Of a stretch of 64,000 nucleotides of DNA, positions 24,727 through 33,922 are shown piece after piece; the stretch's first letter is position 1, and the number at the start of each line of letters is the position of its first letter. The stretch comes from CBDDFS01 sp965227255. Its GTDB lineage: Bacteria > Bacteroidota > Bacteroidia > Flavobacteriales_E > Vicingaceae. The stretch is taken from assembly GCA_965227255.1 (NCBI GenBank), contig CBDDFS010000002.1, positions 1,550,001-1,614,000 on the forward strand, given 5' to 3'. The notes beneath the pieces are model-generated. The model saw only the letters and a list, made by a program, of their open reading frames with translations, ran no database searches and had not been told where the DNA came from. The translations under genes were made by a program, and so were the position numbers.

Positions 24727-24727
24727 A

Positions 24728-25495
24728 TCAGGAATTTTTCATTTCCAGTTTTAACCTGGTTAAAACCCTTTTTGTTTCGTTTGGGAAATTGGCATCCATC
24801 ATCCACGAGTAATAGGATGGATCCTTACTCAATACATCCCTGACCGTCCTGTTCTTGTATTTCCCGAAGTTGAAAACTTCTTCTTTCTTGTCGTTATACA
24901 CGATTCTTCCCGCCAGGTCCACATTGTTCTTCATTCTGGAGAATTCCGATAGAAAATTGGTATTCCTTTCCAGTTCAGAATATCTTCCCAGCTGTGCCTC
25001 AAGAATCTCGTGTGTTGCGATTACATCAGCTTCAGCGCTATGGGCATTGACCAATTCTTTGTCGCAATAAAACTTATATGCGGCGCTCAGCGTTCGCTGT
25101 TCCATCTTGTGAAAGATGTTCTGCACATCGACCATCTTGCGCTTGGAAATATCAAATTCAATATCATGACGGTAGAATTCTTCCACCAGCATAGGGATGT
25201 CAAATTTGTTCGAGTTGTAACCGGCCAGGTCAGCATTGCCTATGAAGTTTTTGATTTCAGGCCCTAATGTTTTGAAATTGGGTTCATCTTTCACGTCTTC
25301 ATTGCTTATTCCGTGAATAGAGGTGCTTTCTTCTGAGATGGGAATTTCCGGATTTACGCGTCTCGTCATTGAATCTTTATTTCCATTGACATCAATCTTC
25401 AGAATACTGATCTCTACAATGCGATCAGCAGAAACATCCAATCCGGTTGTTTCGAGGTCAAAAAATACAATGGGTTTGTTTAACTCCAGATTCAT
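24728..25495 (-). CDS. DnaQ-like 3'-5' exonuclease (DEDDh type)
   Basis: Cytoplasmic nuclease, 255 residues. The exonuclease domain has ExoI motif FFDLETTG (11-18), ExoII around GYNSNKFDIPML (about 92-103) and ExoIII SAEADVIATHEIL (about 152-164) with the HxAxxD arrangement, so the four acidic residues and the histidine are present. The C-terminal part (about 205-250) contains FGKYKNRTVRDVLSKDPSYYSWM, a small module found attached to such exonucleases. It overlaps the upstream propeller gene by four bases (ATGA) and ends one base before the FAH gene. A repair or proofreading role is inferred; it is not the polymerase III PolC fusion. Confidence 0.9.
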   Translation of the reverse strand: MNLELNKPIVFFDLETTGLDVSADRIVEISILKIDVNGNKDSMTRRVNPEIPISEESTSIHGISNEDVKDEPNFKTLGPEIKNFIGNADLAGYNSNKFDIPMLVEEFYRHDIEFDISKRKMVDVQNIFHKMEQRTLSAAYKFYCDKELVNAHSAEADVIATHEILEAQLGRYSELERNTNFLSEFSRMKNNVDLAGRIVYNDKKEEVFNFGKYKNRTVRDVLSKDPSYYSWMMDANFPNETKRVLTRLKLEMKNS

Positions 25496-27054
25496 CTTTT
25501 GGGAGTTAGAACGAATTCCTGGATCTGCTCATCTTTGAAATCGCTCTTTCCCTTTACTACGATGTCTGTTTCAAGGATCTCATATCCATCAGATTCAATA
25601 CTGATATGATAACTTCCAGGCTGAAGTGCAAGGATCATAGAACCTGTGGATGGAGTAGGGGCATAATTTCCAATTTCCTGTTCAGTTTCATTATCAATCA
25701 CACTCACATAAGCATAACGAATTACCTGCTCTGTATCTTTCTTTTTCAGTTTGCAGCGATAAACCGTTCTTCTTGGATCTTTTTCCAGGAAAGTAATTCT
25801 GTAAATATCCTGCAGGCCATAGGAATCTTCTCTGTAGGTAGAGATATAAGCATGCAATTGATCCTTGGTAAAAGAGATCGTCATATTGTCTTCTGGTGTG
25901 TTGACCGGGAATCCAATATTTTCTGCCTTTGTCCAGGAGTTAGCCTCCGGGTCCCAGGAAGACTTGAACAGATCATATCCTCCAATACTATTATGACCCT
26001 GTGAGGCAAAATAAAGTGTCTGACCGTCATAAAAAAGGTTGGGAAAGTCTTCGTTGTACTTTGTGTTGATATTTTCTCCCAGGTTCTGAGGAATGGCCCA
26101 GTGTCCATTTGGCAGCAATCTCGTCATATAGATATCCGTTCCGCCATATCCTCCCTTACGATCACTTGAGAAGAAAACAGTTTGATGATCGGCAGAAACG
26201 CTAGCCGCTGATTCAAACGCATCAGAATTGATTACCTCGTCATATTTGATGGCCTTCATATATTCCTTCTCTCTTTCTGAATAGTCAGAGAAATATATGT
26301 TTCCATAGTCGTACACATTGTCTCGATAAACAAAGACTTTATCGGCATTGTAAGACATTCCAACCAACTGCTCATCATAGGGAGTATTTACACCGCGGCC
26401 CATGTTTTCAGCAGCTTTGAACTCTCCACCCGATACTTTACTCATCCAGATATCCGAAGGAAAGAATCCGTCAAACTCTAATCTGGCCCCAACATTCTTT
26501 TTTCTTCTCGTAGTAAATGCCATAAAGGATTCACTTGGAGTGATCATTGGATAATAATCAGGATACTGACTGTTTATTTGCGGACCGGCATTTTCATAGA
26601 GCACACTAACGGGTTCCTTACATACCTTCTGTGCATTTTTTACATTTTCGATATATCTGCCTACTTCTCCCAACAAACTTCCTTTCTCTTCATTCAGATA
26701 TTCGTTGTAAGCGGCCAGAGCCATTTCGAAGTTAAGGTTATAGTGATAGGCCATTCCCATGAAGAACATTGCATCCTTATTCTTGATGCCGGCCCTCATT
26801 GACCGTTCTAAATACTTCACAGATTCCCTTTTGTCCATAGGAATTTCGAGCACACAGAAGCCAGCTCCGAAATTGGCTTCAGCATTCATGCTGTCTTTGT
26901 CTGCATACCTTTTGTAGATATTATAAGCAGCAATGTAATTCCCCTTCTTGAGATGATCCTCCGCTACCCTCATCATTTCTTCCTGAGCGAAAGTAATTGT
27001 AGAGAAGAGTGTCAGAAAGAGCAGGAGAGATGTCTGTTTTATTCGCTGTAACAT
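25492..27054 (-). CDS. Exported TPR / PD40 beta-propeller protein without OmpA domain
   Basis: Periplasmic or surface protein of 520 residues from the ATG at 27052-27054. A TTG start at 27078 would lengthen it by eight residues but would spoil the signal peptide, so ATG is preferred. After signal peptide 1-24 come TPR repeats (about 25-140), WD40-like PD40 blades (about 155-400) with motifs such as FFSSDRKGGYGGTDIYM and LYFASQGHNSIGGYDLF, and a C-terminal carboxypeptidase-regulatory-like domain. It resembles the T9SS component PorE but lacks the peptidoglycan-binding OmpA module. It follows a larger relative at 27085-29772. Confidence 0.88.
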   Translation of the reverse strand: MLQRIKQTSLLLFLTLFSTITFAQEEMMRVAEDHLKKGNYIAAYNIYKRYADKDSMNAEANFGAGFCVLEIPMDKRESVKYLERSMRAGIKNKDAMFFMGMAYHYNLNFEMALAAYNEYLNEEKGSLLGEVGRYIENVKNAQKVCKEPVSVLYENAGPQINSQYPDYYPMITPSESFMAFTTRRKKNVGARLEFDGFFPSDIWMSKVSGGEFKAAENMGRGVNTPYDEQLVGMSYNADKVFVYRDNVYDYGNIYFSDYSEREKEYMKAIKYDEVINSDAFESAASVSADHQTVFFSSDRKGGYGGTDIYMTRLLPNGHWAIPQNLGENINTKYNEDFPNLFYDGQTLYFASQGHNSIGGYDLFKSSWDPEANSWTKAENIGFPVNTPEDNMTISFTKDQLHAYISTYREDSYGLQDIYRITFLEKDPRRTVYRCKLKKKDTEQVIRYAYVSVIDNETEQEIGNYAPTPSTGSMILALQPGSYHISIESDGYEILETDIVVKGKSDFKDEQIQEFVLTPKR

Positions 27055-27084
27055 CACTTTCCTTGAAACGATAATCAATGTCTG

Positions 27085-29772
27085 TTATTTTACGATTATC
27101 TTAATGTACTGATAATTCTTGTATGTCGCCTTATTTTCCTGTGCATCATTATTATACTCAGGACCTCTTACGAGGGTGCTCATGTCGGCAAACACAAGTT
27201 TATCAGATGAAACATTTCTCTCTGCCATGGATTTCGTTAAAAGTTCTTTGGCGCTCTCTGCTCTCTTGATAGAAAGATTCTTATTGCCATTGAACTTCGC
27301 TGAAGGAACCTTCGAACTACTTGATTCTATCATTAATGTAGCTTTACCTTTTTCACTTACCACTTTTTCAACTTGAGCAAGGAAATTCTGGTAATCCTGA
27401 AGATCCATTTTTATATCGGTCACATTGTAATCGAAGAATTCCTGGAAGAATTGTACATCAGTAGGAATAGGTAGTTTAATCTGATCACCAGGATAGATCA
27501 ATTCGTTTTTACCAGGATTAGCATTCAATACGGCATCCAGCTTCAAGTTGTACATGAGTGAAATACGATACATGGTTTCTCCTGGTTGAACTTCATGAAT
27601 GATAACTTTCTCTCCGTCCACTTCCTGAACTTCGGTCTTGTAAGCAGGTGGCCTCGTGTCGTCCTTTGTATCGGTCTTGCCATCTCCCTTACCATCATCA
27701 CCACCAGCGATAAGTATGGTTCCACCATCTCCGTCTTGCTCTTTCTCTAACTCAAGTTCATCCGGAGTGAGATATGGCAATGTTTCAAATGCAAATATTC
27801 CCGTACCGAGTTTAGAAACAGGAAGCATGGCACCTGTTTTAGCATCTTTCATGTATAGCTGCGCATCGTCGGGAATGGTTCCGTTCTCATCCGGATCGAT
27901 CTGTACAAAATACTTGGATCCTGGAGCAAGGGCTGCAAATTCGAAATTACCCGAACCATCTGTAGTAGACTGAGCTATTCTGTTTTTCTGGTCGTCTTGC
28001 AGATTTACAACAACTCCAACGGCACCGGCACCACCGTATTTCAACGTACCCTGAACCGTAGGTTCTTCCGGACCTGATTTCACATCAGTAGCAGAGGTGG
28101 AAGATGCATCTCCAGAAGGCTTTCCACTTGAAAAGTCAATGGCGCCCATATTAATGCCTTTATTGATCTCCTGGTAAGTGGAATTGTAAGGAACAAAAAT
28201 GTCATCCTCATAGAATGTGCTGTCGTCGAGAGTATAATTCAAATGATAATCACTTCCCGGAGGAATAATAATAGTGAATTTATTATCTCTACTTCTCGGC
28301 TTGAACGTTCCTACTTCTTCTCCGGTTTCATTATCTGTAACGTAGATAAAGATTCCTTCCGGTACCTGCTGTCCTTCAGAAGCGATGATCTCACCGATCA
28401 GAAGTGTAAGAGGTTTTTCCTGGAAGCTCAGCATGCTGATAACGTAAACATCCTTTTCACCAAATCCTTCATCTCGAATTGAAGAGTAATAACTTCTCTT
28501 ACCACTTGCACTGGTAACAAAGAATACATCATCGTCCGTACTATTGATCGGATATCCAATATTTTCAGGTTTGCTCCATGTGCTATCTTCCTGGAAAGTA
28601 GAAACAAAAATGTCATACCCTCCAATACTACCATGCCCTTCAGAACTCAGATACATTGTCTTTCCGTCCGGGTGAAGGAAAACTCCATCTTCATGATAAG
28701 GTGTGTTCAATTCCGTCAATGGTTGAGCCAATGCCCATTCTCCAGTAGGAAGTAGATTACAGAAATAAATGTCTTTAGAGTTTACTTTTTCGTGAGCCTT
28801 ATCTGGGAATCTCATACTTCCATCCCTGTTACTGATGAAATAAAGTCTTCTGCCATCAGGGCTCACTGCAGCGTGTGTTTCGTGTCCGTTCGTATTAATG
28901 TCAGATCCTAAAAGCACTGGATCACTCCAGATGTCACCCACCAACTTACTTTCGTACAAATCACCGTAACCTTTTTCTCCAGTCTTGTATACATACATGG
29001 TTTCACCATCTGCAGACAGAGAAAGAGTGGCCTCGTTATTACTTGTATTGAAGTTCAAGGGTTCAGCTTCGTTCCAGGCACCATCTGCTCCCTTGTAAGA
29101 AACATATATGTCTTCATAGAAATGCCCATCGGCATCATTCTTTGTATAAAGGTTTGAACTGTCTTTTCGAAGTCTCTTTGAAGTGAAATAAATCGCAGAC
29201 TCATCAATCGAAATGATTGGAGCGTAATCCGGATACCTGGAATTTACCAGTGGACCAAGATTGATCACTTCGATATCAACCGGATTTAAGATGGCCGCTT
29301 TGGCATTATTACACATTTCAATTTCGAGATCCGTTCTGGCCCAGAATTCGTGATTGTGATTTATGTGATTCTTAAAGACGTTGTAATAGTGAATAGCACT
29401 ATCAAGCTGGTAGTCGAGGTGATATGAATTCGCAATGTAAAAATATGCTTCCCTCGGTGCAGACTCTTCTCCTGGTGAAAAAGGATCATATCTGTCATCT
29501 ACATCCTTTACCGCCTTCTGGAAGTAAGGAAGAGCCTTTTCTTTCTGCTTTGGAATCATCCAATAACACAAACCAATTTTGTAATTGACATTGGATGTGT
29601 TGTGCGCAGCAACTAATTCAAGCCATTCTTCAAGAGCAACTTCATAATTATGCTCCTCCATTAGTAAGGTGGCTTCAACGAAGTTGGCTCTGTATCTCAC
29701 TTCCTCATCATCCTGCGGAAAGGCCACAAAAGCTAATAGAAATAGGCCGATAAAGGCTAGTGCTTTTTTCAT
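27085..29772 (-). CDS. Large exported TPR / PD40 / CRD / LysM / OmpA-like protein
   Basis: Envelope protein, 895 residues from the ATG at 29770-29772 (a TTG three codons upstream is the alternative). Signal peptide 1-19 is followed by TPR repeats (about 25-165), PD40 propeller blades (about 180-480, with ESLSSEGHGSIGGYDIF-type blades), two carboxypeptidase-regulatory-like domains and an acidic Gly/Asp linker. A LysM domain (about 722-770, HEVQPGETMYRISLMYNL) comes next, and an OmpA-like C-terminal domain (about 790-895) retains NLSIKRAESA. The LysM module would add a second peptidoglycan contact to the PorE-like plan. It probably belongs with the neighbouring 520-residue relative. Confidence 0.9.
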   Translation of the reverse strand: MKKALAFIGLFLLAFVAFPQDDEEVRYRANFVEATLLMEEHNYEVALEEWLELVAAHNTSNVNYKIGLCYWMIPKQKEKALPYFQKAVKDVDDRYDPFSPGEESAPREAYFYIANSYHLDYQLDSAIHYYNVFKNHINHNHEFWARTDLEIEMCNNAKAAILNPVDIEVINLGPLVNSRYPDYAPIISIDESAIYFTSKRLRKDSSNLYTKNDADGHFYEDIYVSYKGADGAWNEAEPLNFNTSNNEATLSLSADGETMYVYKTGEKGYGDLYESKLVGDIWSDPVLLGSDINTNGHETHAAVSPDGRRLYFISNRDGSMRFPDKAHEKVNSKDIYFCNLLPTGEWALAQPLTELNTPYHEDGVFLHPDGKTMYLSSEGHGSIGGYDIFVSTFQEDSTWSKPENIGYPINSTDDDVFFVTSASGKRSYYSSIRDEGFGEKDVYVISMLSFQEKPLTLLIGEIIASEGQQVPEGIFIYVTDNETGEEVGTFKPRSRDNKFTIIIPPGSDYHLNYTLDDSTFYEDDIFVPYNSTYQEINKGINMGAIDFSSGKPSGDASSTSATDVKSGPEEPTVQGTLKYGGAGAVGVVVNLQDDQKNRIAQSTTDGSGNFEFAALAPGSKYFVQIDPDENGTIPDDAQLYMKDAKTGAMLPVSKLGTGIFAFETLPYLTPDELELEKEQDGDGGTILIAGGDDGKGDGKTDTKDDTRPPAYKTEVQEVDGEKVIIHEVQPGETMYRISLMYNLKLDAVLNANPGKNELIYPGDQIKLPIPTDVQFFQEFFDYNVTDIKMDLQDYQNFLAQVEKVVSEKGKATLMIESSSSKVPSAKFNGNKNLSIKRAESAKELLTKSMAERNVSSDKLVFADMSTLVRGPEYNNDAQENKATYKNYQYIKIIVK

Positions 29773-29813
29773 AAAAATCAATACAATATTGCTCTCCGAA
29801 ATTCGGAAAGATG

Positions 29814-29821
29814 CAAATATA
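29814..29821 (-). promoter_or_regulatory. -7 box upstream of the LysM/propeller gene
   Basis: TATATTTG on the minus strand is an exact TAnnTTTG match. Transcription would start near 29808, about 36 bases before the ATG. The leader contains a TCCGAA/TTCGGA palindrome at 29795-29807. No good -33 TTG was seen at 18-20 bases. Confidence 0.5.
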
Positions 29822-29867
29822 TCTTATTGGCTAAAATAATAAAAAAGAAAAGGATAAAAGTGGCTAC

Positions 29868-31217
29868 TTAAATTTCTCTTTCAGGGTCCCAAGATTCAAG
29901 CAAGTCAGAGACTCTTTTGATAAAGGATCCACCCAATGCTCCATCAACTACTCTGTGGTCGTAAGACATTGATAAAAACATCATATGTCTGATACCTATC
30001 GTATCGCCATAAGGCGTTTCAATCACAGCAGGTTTTTTCCTGATTGCACCAAGTGCCATAATGGCCACCTGAGGTTGATTGATGATGGGTGTTCCCATAA
30101 CATTTCCAAAAGTCCCGACGTTGGTTATGGTGAATGTGCCATCCTGAATCTCATCCGGACTCAACTTGTTATTTCTCGCTCTGTTGGCAAGATCGTTTAC
30201 TTTTTTCGTCAGACCGATCAGATTCAATTGATCTGCATCCCTGATAACCGGAACAATAAGATTGCCGGAAGGAAGAGCGGTTGCCATTCCCATATTGATA
30301 TGCTTTCTCTTAATGATCTTATTTCCTTCTACAGATACATTCACACCAGGCATTTCTTTAATAGCCTTCGCAATCTGCTCGAAGAAAATAGGAGTGAAGG
30401 TCATTTTCTCACCTTCTCTCTTCATGAAATCATTTTTGATCTTGTTACGCCAGTTCACAATATTTGTCACATCCACTTCAACCATCGATGTAACATGAGG
30501 TGAAGTTTGCTTTGACATGACCATGTGATCGGCAATGAGTTTTCTCATTCGATCCATTTCCACAACCTCGTCACCTTCCATCAAAGGAACCGACTTCACC
30601 GTTTCAACTTTTTCTGGCAAATTCTGGCCACTTGGAGCACTCTGTACTGCTGGCTGAGGAGCAGTCTGAGGTGTTGCTGCCGGAGCACTTCCTCTATTGT
30701 CGAGGTATGAAAGAACATCTTTTTTGGTGACTCGGGAATTCGCTCCGCTACCTTGAATAGCGTCTAGCTCGTTTACACTTATGCCTTCTTTTTCAGCTAT
30801 ACTGCGAACAAGAGGTGAGTAGAATTTACCACCAGAAGTACGAGGAATATCGGTCACTACAGCGTTTGAAGCTTCAACAACTGGCGCACTAACAACTTCC
30901 TGCACAGGTGCCTCCTGAGCAGCAACCTCTTCAACCTTTGCTGCGGGCGCTCCATTGGAAGAGTCGCTTCCTTTTCCTTCAACCTCCAAAATGGCAATGA
31001 CATCGCCAACTTTTACAACATCATTTTCCTGGAAAAGACATTGTACCAAAACGCCATCTTCAGGCGATGGAATCTCCGAATCCACTTTATCTGTGGCAAT
31101 TTCCAACACCGGCTCTTCCGCTTCTACTTGCTCGCCTTCCTGTTTCAGCCATTTTATAATGGTGGCCTCTGCTACACTTTCACCCATTTTGGGCATGGTG
31201 ATTTCTACTTTTCCCAT
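29868..31217 (-). CDS. 2-oxo acid dehydrogenase E2 (dihydrolipoyl acyltransferase)
   Basis: Lipoylated core enzyme of a 2-oxoacid dehydrogenase complex, 449 residues from the ATG at 31215-31217. The lipoyl domain (1-77) has Lys44 in EIATDKVDSEIP as lipoylation site. A Pro/Ala/Gln-rich linker leads to the peripheral-subunit-binding domain (about 137-173, SPLVRSIAEKEGI...SRVTKKDVLSYL). A second linker precedes the acyltransferase domain (about 220-449) with the catalytic DHRVVDG, His421 and Asp425. A single lipoyl domain and no E1/E3 nearby make pyruvate, 2-oxoglutarate or branched-chain specificity undecided. The start matches a promoter at 31236-31264. Confidence 0.94.
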   Translation of the reverse strand: MGKVEITMPKMGESVAEATIIKWLKQEGEQVEAEEPVLEIATDKVDSEIPSPEDGVLVQCLFQENDVVKVGDVIAILEVEGKGSDSSNGAPAAKVEEVAAQEAPVQEVVSAPVVEASNAVVTDIPRTSGGKFYSPLVRSIAEKEGISVNELDAIQGSGANSRVTKKDVLSYLDNRGSAPAATPQTAPQPAVQSAPSGQNLPEKVETVKSVPLMEGDEVVEMDRMRKLIADHMVMSKQTSPHVTSMVEVDVTNIVNWRNKIKNDFMKREGEKMTFTPIFFEQIAKAIKEMPGVNVSVEGNKIIKRKHINMGMATALPSGNLIVPVIRDADQLNLIGLTKKVNDLANRARNNKLSPDEIQDGTFTITNVGTFGNVMGTPIINQPQVAIMALGAIRKKPAVIETPYGDTIGIRHMMFLSMSYDHRVVDGALGGSFIKRVSDLLESWDPEREI

Positions 31218-31235
31218 GAAATTTGAATTAGGTTG

Positions 31236-31264
31236 CAAAAGTAAGTCATTATTTCAAACCTCAA
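31236..31264 (-). promoter_or_regulatory. Consensus promoter for the E2 gene
   Basis: Minus strand -33 TTG (plus-strand CAA at 31262-31264), an 18-base spacer, and an exact -7 box TACTTTTG (31236-31243). Transcription would begin near 31230 and leave a leader of about 13 bases. The longer open frame starting at 31238 begins inside the -7 box and can be excluded. Confidence 0.6.
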
Positions 31265-31299
31265 CACCGGCCGAGCGTAATAATGACTACCGTGATCAC

Positions 31300-33234
31300 T
31301 TAAATTTTTCGATCCAACTGATTAAAGTTCGAGAGCAATATTTCGAGGTCCTTTTCAGTGCCGTAGTTCAGTAAATAATCGATCTTTTTCTTATTGAATT
31401 TCTTAATATTCTGACCTGATGTAAAGGCTTCAATCACAAAAGCTTTGTCAGGTGATATGTTCTCAAATCCGATCAGCCAGTTTTTGCCTGTAAGAGCGTT
31501 CCATGAATTCAAAATAAAACGACGTGGTTTTCTGAAGAAAAGCATTAGAAATGGTGAGAACAAGATTAGAAGTATCGAAAAACAGATTTCAAAGAATCTC
31601 TTCTTTTTTTGTGCCCATTTTGGCATGTTGGGATCTGTCTCGGGAAGAATGTACTCCCCTGAACTATGCGTAGAACTACTTCTTAAAATGTAGCTTTCAT
31701 TTTCGGGATGTAGATATATGTTGCACTTCCTGACATCCGGTATTTGCATAATACTGAGCATTTCAGTGGTAGAGACATCTCCCAGACAAAAGATGACTTC
31801 GTCAATGTCGTACACCCTGATTACATCTCTCAGCTGATCTAAGCTTCCAATATATTCTACGCTATTTGACCCGGCATCTGATTTTTTCTGAGGGTCCACG
31901 AAATACATATTCTTTTTTCTTTCTGTGCTGCCTAGAAGTATGTCACTGACCTTTTCAATTTGCTCTTTTTTACCAACCACTACAGAATTCAATTCCGTAA
32001 ATCGTATCAATTTGAAGAACCCCAACTTCATCAGAAGAATACGTGAGAGTGGAAGGATTAAAAATGAAAAGGCCAAAGATGTGGTTACAATGAGTCGGGA
32101 AAACCTTAAAGATTCATCCAGCAAGGCATAAAGAGCCAGGACAAAAAGTGAACCAGCAATCAATCCCTTGAACACGTTTTTGAATTTAACAGGTTGATGG
32201 TAACCTCCCAGCAGCAACTGTCCTGCAATCCAACAGGAGATTAATAATGGAAAAGCCATAACTTCTACCTCATCAGGAAAATACCCCGGAGTATCCAGAA
32301 TTACATTTTCGTAAATTGACTTGGTGCCATAAAGCATTGTCCACAATAAGAGAACATCAAATAAGGGCATATAGATCCTTACTAAAAACCGATTGAGCAA
32401 TGCCAGAAAGGCCCTCAGATAAATAGCGGAGTTGATAAGAAAGCTGACCGTCCGGGCATTCTTGTAGCTGAAATGTTTGCGGGCAAAAATGATCATGGCC
32501 CTATAAAAAACCAGGACATAATTAACACTGCTCTTCTTTGTACTCTCGCCCTTGAAATGAATAATTCTTGAATTCGGAAAGTAAACATTCTTATAGCCGG
32601 CTTTTGTTATTCGGAACGACATATCAATGTCTTCACCATACATAAAGAAGGCTTCATCCAAACCGCCGATCTTATCCACAACTTCTTTCCTCATCAACAT
32701 GAAGGCGCCGGACAATACTTCAATTTCATTGATCTCATCTTCTCCCAAAAAGCCCTGGTGGTACTTACCAAAAGTCCTTGAACGTGGAAACAATCTGGAT
32801 AGTCCTGATATCTTAAAAAAAGATACAGCCGGTGTTGGTAGTCCGCGTTTTGACTCAGGAAGAAAATTTCCTGTTCCATCGATCATTTTTACACCCATTC
32901 CACCTGCCTCCGCATGTTCATCCATATATGCAAGGCATTTCTCGAAGCAATCTTCTTCAACAACGGTATCTGGATTTAACAATAGAAAATATTCTCCCTG
33001 GGCGATATCCATGGCCTGATTGTTGGCTTTCGAAAATCCTGCATTGAAGTCATTATCAATGATCTTGACGGAGGGAAATTCTGTTCGAAGCATTTCAACT
33101 GACTGATCATTCGAATTATTGTCGACCACGATAACCTCAGCCTCCATATTCTCAATAGCCTTCATAACAGACTGAAGACAGGTTGAGAGGAAGTACCTCA
33201 CATTATAATTGACAATAATTATTGATAGCTTCAT
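31300..33234 (-). CDS. GT2 glycosyltransferase fused to a truncated polyprenyl sugar-phosphotransferase
   Basis: Membrane protein of 644 residues. Residues 1-240 form a GT2 (rhamnosyltransferase-like) domain with SIIIVNYNVRYFLSTCLQSV, the VDNNSND motif, LLLNPDTVVE, and FFMYGEDIDMSFR. About 255-400 contains transmembrane helices like the N-terminus of WbaP-type sugar transferases. About 410-520 is a Rossmann-like domain (SVVVGKKEQIEKV, DIDEVIFCLGDVS). Residues about 540-590 start like a bacterial sugar-transferase domain (KKRFFEICFSILLILFSP) but the catalytic remainder is absent. The GT2 domain should be active; the rest may anchor it to lipid-linked glycan synthesis. Confidence 0.87.
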   Translation of the reverse strand: MKLSIIIVNYNVRYFLSTCLQSVMKAIENMEAEVIVVDNNSNDQSVEMLRTEFPSVKIIDNDFNAGFSKANNQAMDIAQGEYFLLLNPDTVVEEDCFEKCLAYMDEHAEAGGMGVKMIDGTGNFLPESKRGLPTPAVSFFKISGLSRLFPRSRTFGKYHQGFLGEDEINEIEVLSGAFMLMRKEVVDKIGGLDEAFFMYGEDIDMSFRITKAGYKNVYFPNSRIIHFKGESTKKSSVNYVLVFYRAMIIFARKHFSYKNARTVSFLINSAIYLRAFLALLNRFLVRIYMPLFDVLLLWTMLYGTKSIYENVILDTPGYFPDEVEVMAFPLLISCWIAGQLLLGGYHQPVKFKNVFKGLIAGSLFVLALYALLDESLRFSRLIVTTSLAFSFLILPLSRILLMKLGFFKLIRFTELNSVVVGKKEQIEKVSDILLGSTERKKNMYFVDPQKKSDAGSNSVEYIGSLDQLRDVIRVYDIDEVIFCLGDVSTTEMLSIMQIPDVRKCNIYLHPENESYILRSSSTHSSGEYILPETDPNMPKWAQKKKRFFEICFSILLILFSPFLMLFFRKPRRFILNSWNALTGKNWLIGFENISPDKAFVIEAFTSGQNIKKFNKKKIDYLLNYGTEKDLEILLSNFNQLDRKI

Positions 33235-33242
33235 CCGGATTC

Positions 33243-33863
33243 CTAGCTTCCCAGTGTTTGTTCGTAGGGGATACGATTTCGGATTGATTTACCCAGGGTG
33301 ATCTCATCCGTGTACTCAATCTGATCTCCAACAGCCATTCCCCTGGCAATGGTTGAAATATTAACTTCGAAATCCTTGATTTTCTTGTAGATGTAAAAAT
33401 TTGTAGTGTCTCCTTCCATAGTCGAACCCAAAGCCATAATTACTTCTTTTACATCTCCTTTTTCCACCCTTTCAATGAAGGATGAAACATTGAGATCCTG
33501 AGGACCAATGCCATCCATTGGACTGATAACACCACCCAGAACATGATAAAGACCGGTGTATTGATTTGTATTCTCTATTGCGATCACATCCCTAATATCT
33601 TCCACCACACAAACAATTTCACCATTCCTGTTTGGGTTCGAGCATATCGAGCATATCTCCTGGTCGGAAATGTTGTAACACATCCGGCAATAATTAATGT
33701 TCTTCTTCAACTCGGTAAGCGCTTCCGCAAAATCCAAAACTGAATCATCCTCTTGTTTTAAAAGGTGCAGAACCAGCCTTAAAGCTGTTCTTTTTCCAAC
33801 GCCGGGCAAGAGGGAAAATTGCTCAACGGCATTGTTGAGAAGTTTAGAGGAATACTGGTCCAA
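33243..33863 (-). CDS. recR: Recombination protein RecR
   Basis: DNA repair protein that loads RecA with RecFO, 206 residues, normal length. The helix-hairpin-helix PGVGKRTALRLVLHLL is at about 20-35. The zinc finger CRMC...CSIC (about 59-80) has four cysteines, and the Toprim domain contains CVVEDIRDVIAIENT and the G-x-x-x-P-x-x-G-like GLYHVLGGVISPMDGIGP. The start is TTG at 33861-33863; no ATG lies upstream, and the peptide MDQYSSKLLNNAVEQFS matches the usual RecR opening. An exact -7 box TAAATTTG lies upstream at 33891-33898. Confidence 0.95.
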   Translation of the reverse strand: MDQYSSKLLNNAVEQFSLLPGVGKRTALRLVLHLLKQEDDSVLDFAEALTELKKNINYCRMCYNISDQEICSICSNPNRNGEIVCVVEDIRDVIAIENTNQYTGLYHVLGGVISPMDGIGPQDLNVSSFIERVEKGDVKEVIMALGSTMEGDTTNFYIYKKIKDFEVNISTIARGMAVGDQIEYTDEITLGKSIRNRIPYEQTLGS

Positions 33864-33890
33864 GGTGTGGTATTTGGGCTAATTTTAGGC

Positions 33891-33898
33891 CAAATTTA
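33891..33898 (-). promoter_or_regulatory. -7 box for recR
   Basis: TAAATTTG on the minus strand matches TAnnTTTG exactly, placing a transcript start near 33885, about 20 bases before the TTG start of recR. It sits in the 59-base gap shared with the divergent symporter gene. Confidence 0.5.
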
Positions 33899-33922
33899 AT
33901 ACCAATTTTCAATCTCACCTGA

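Noticed and set aside
31218..31238. Earlier start for the E2 gene
   Set aside because: The extra codons overlap a consensus -7 promoter box, so they would not be transcribed.
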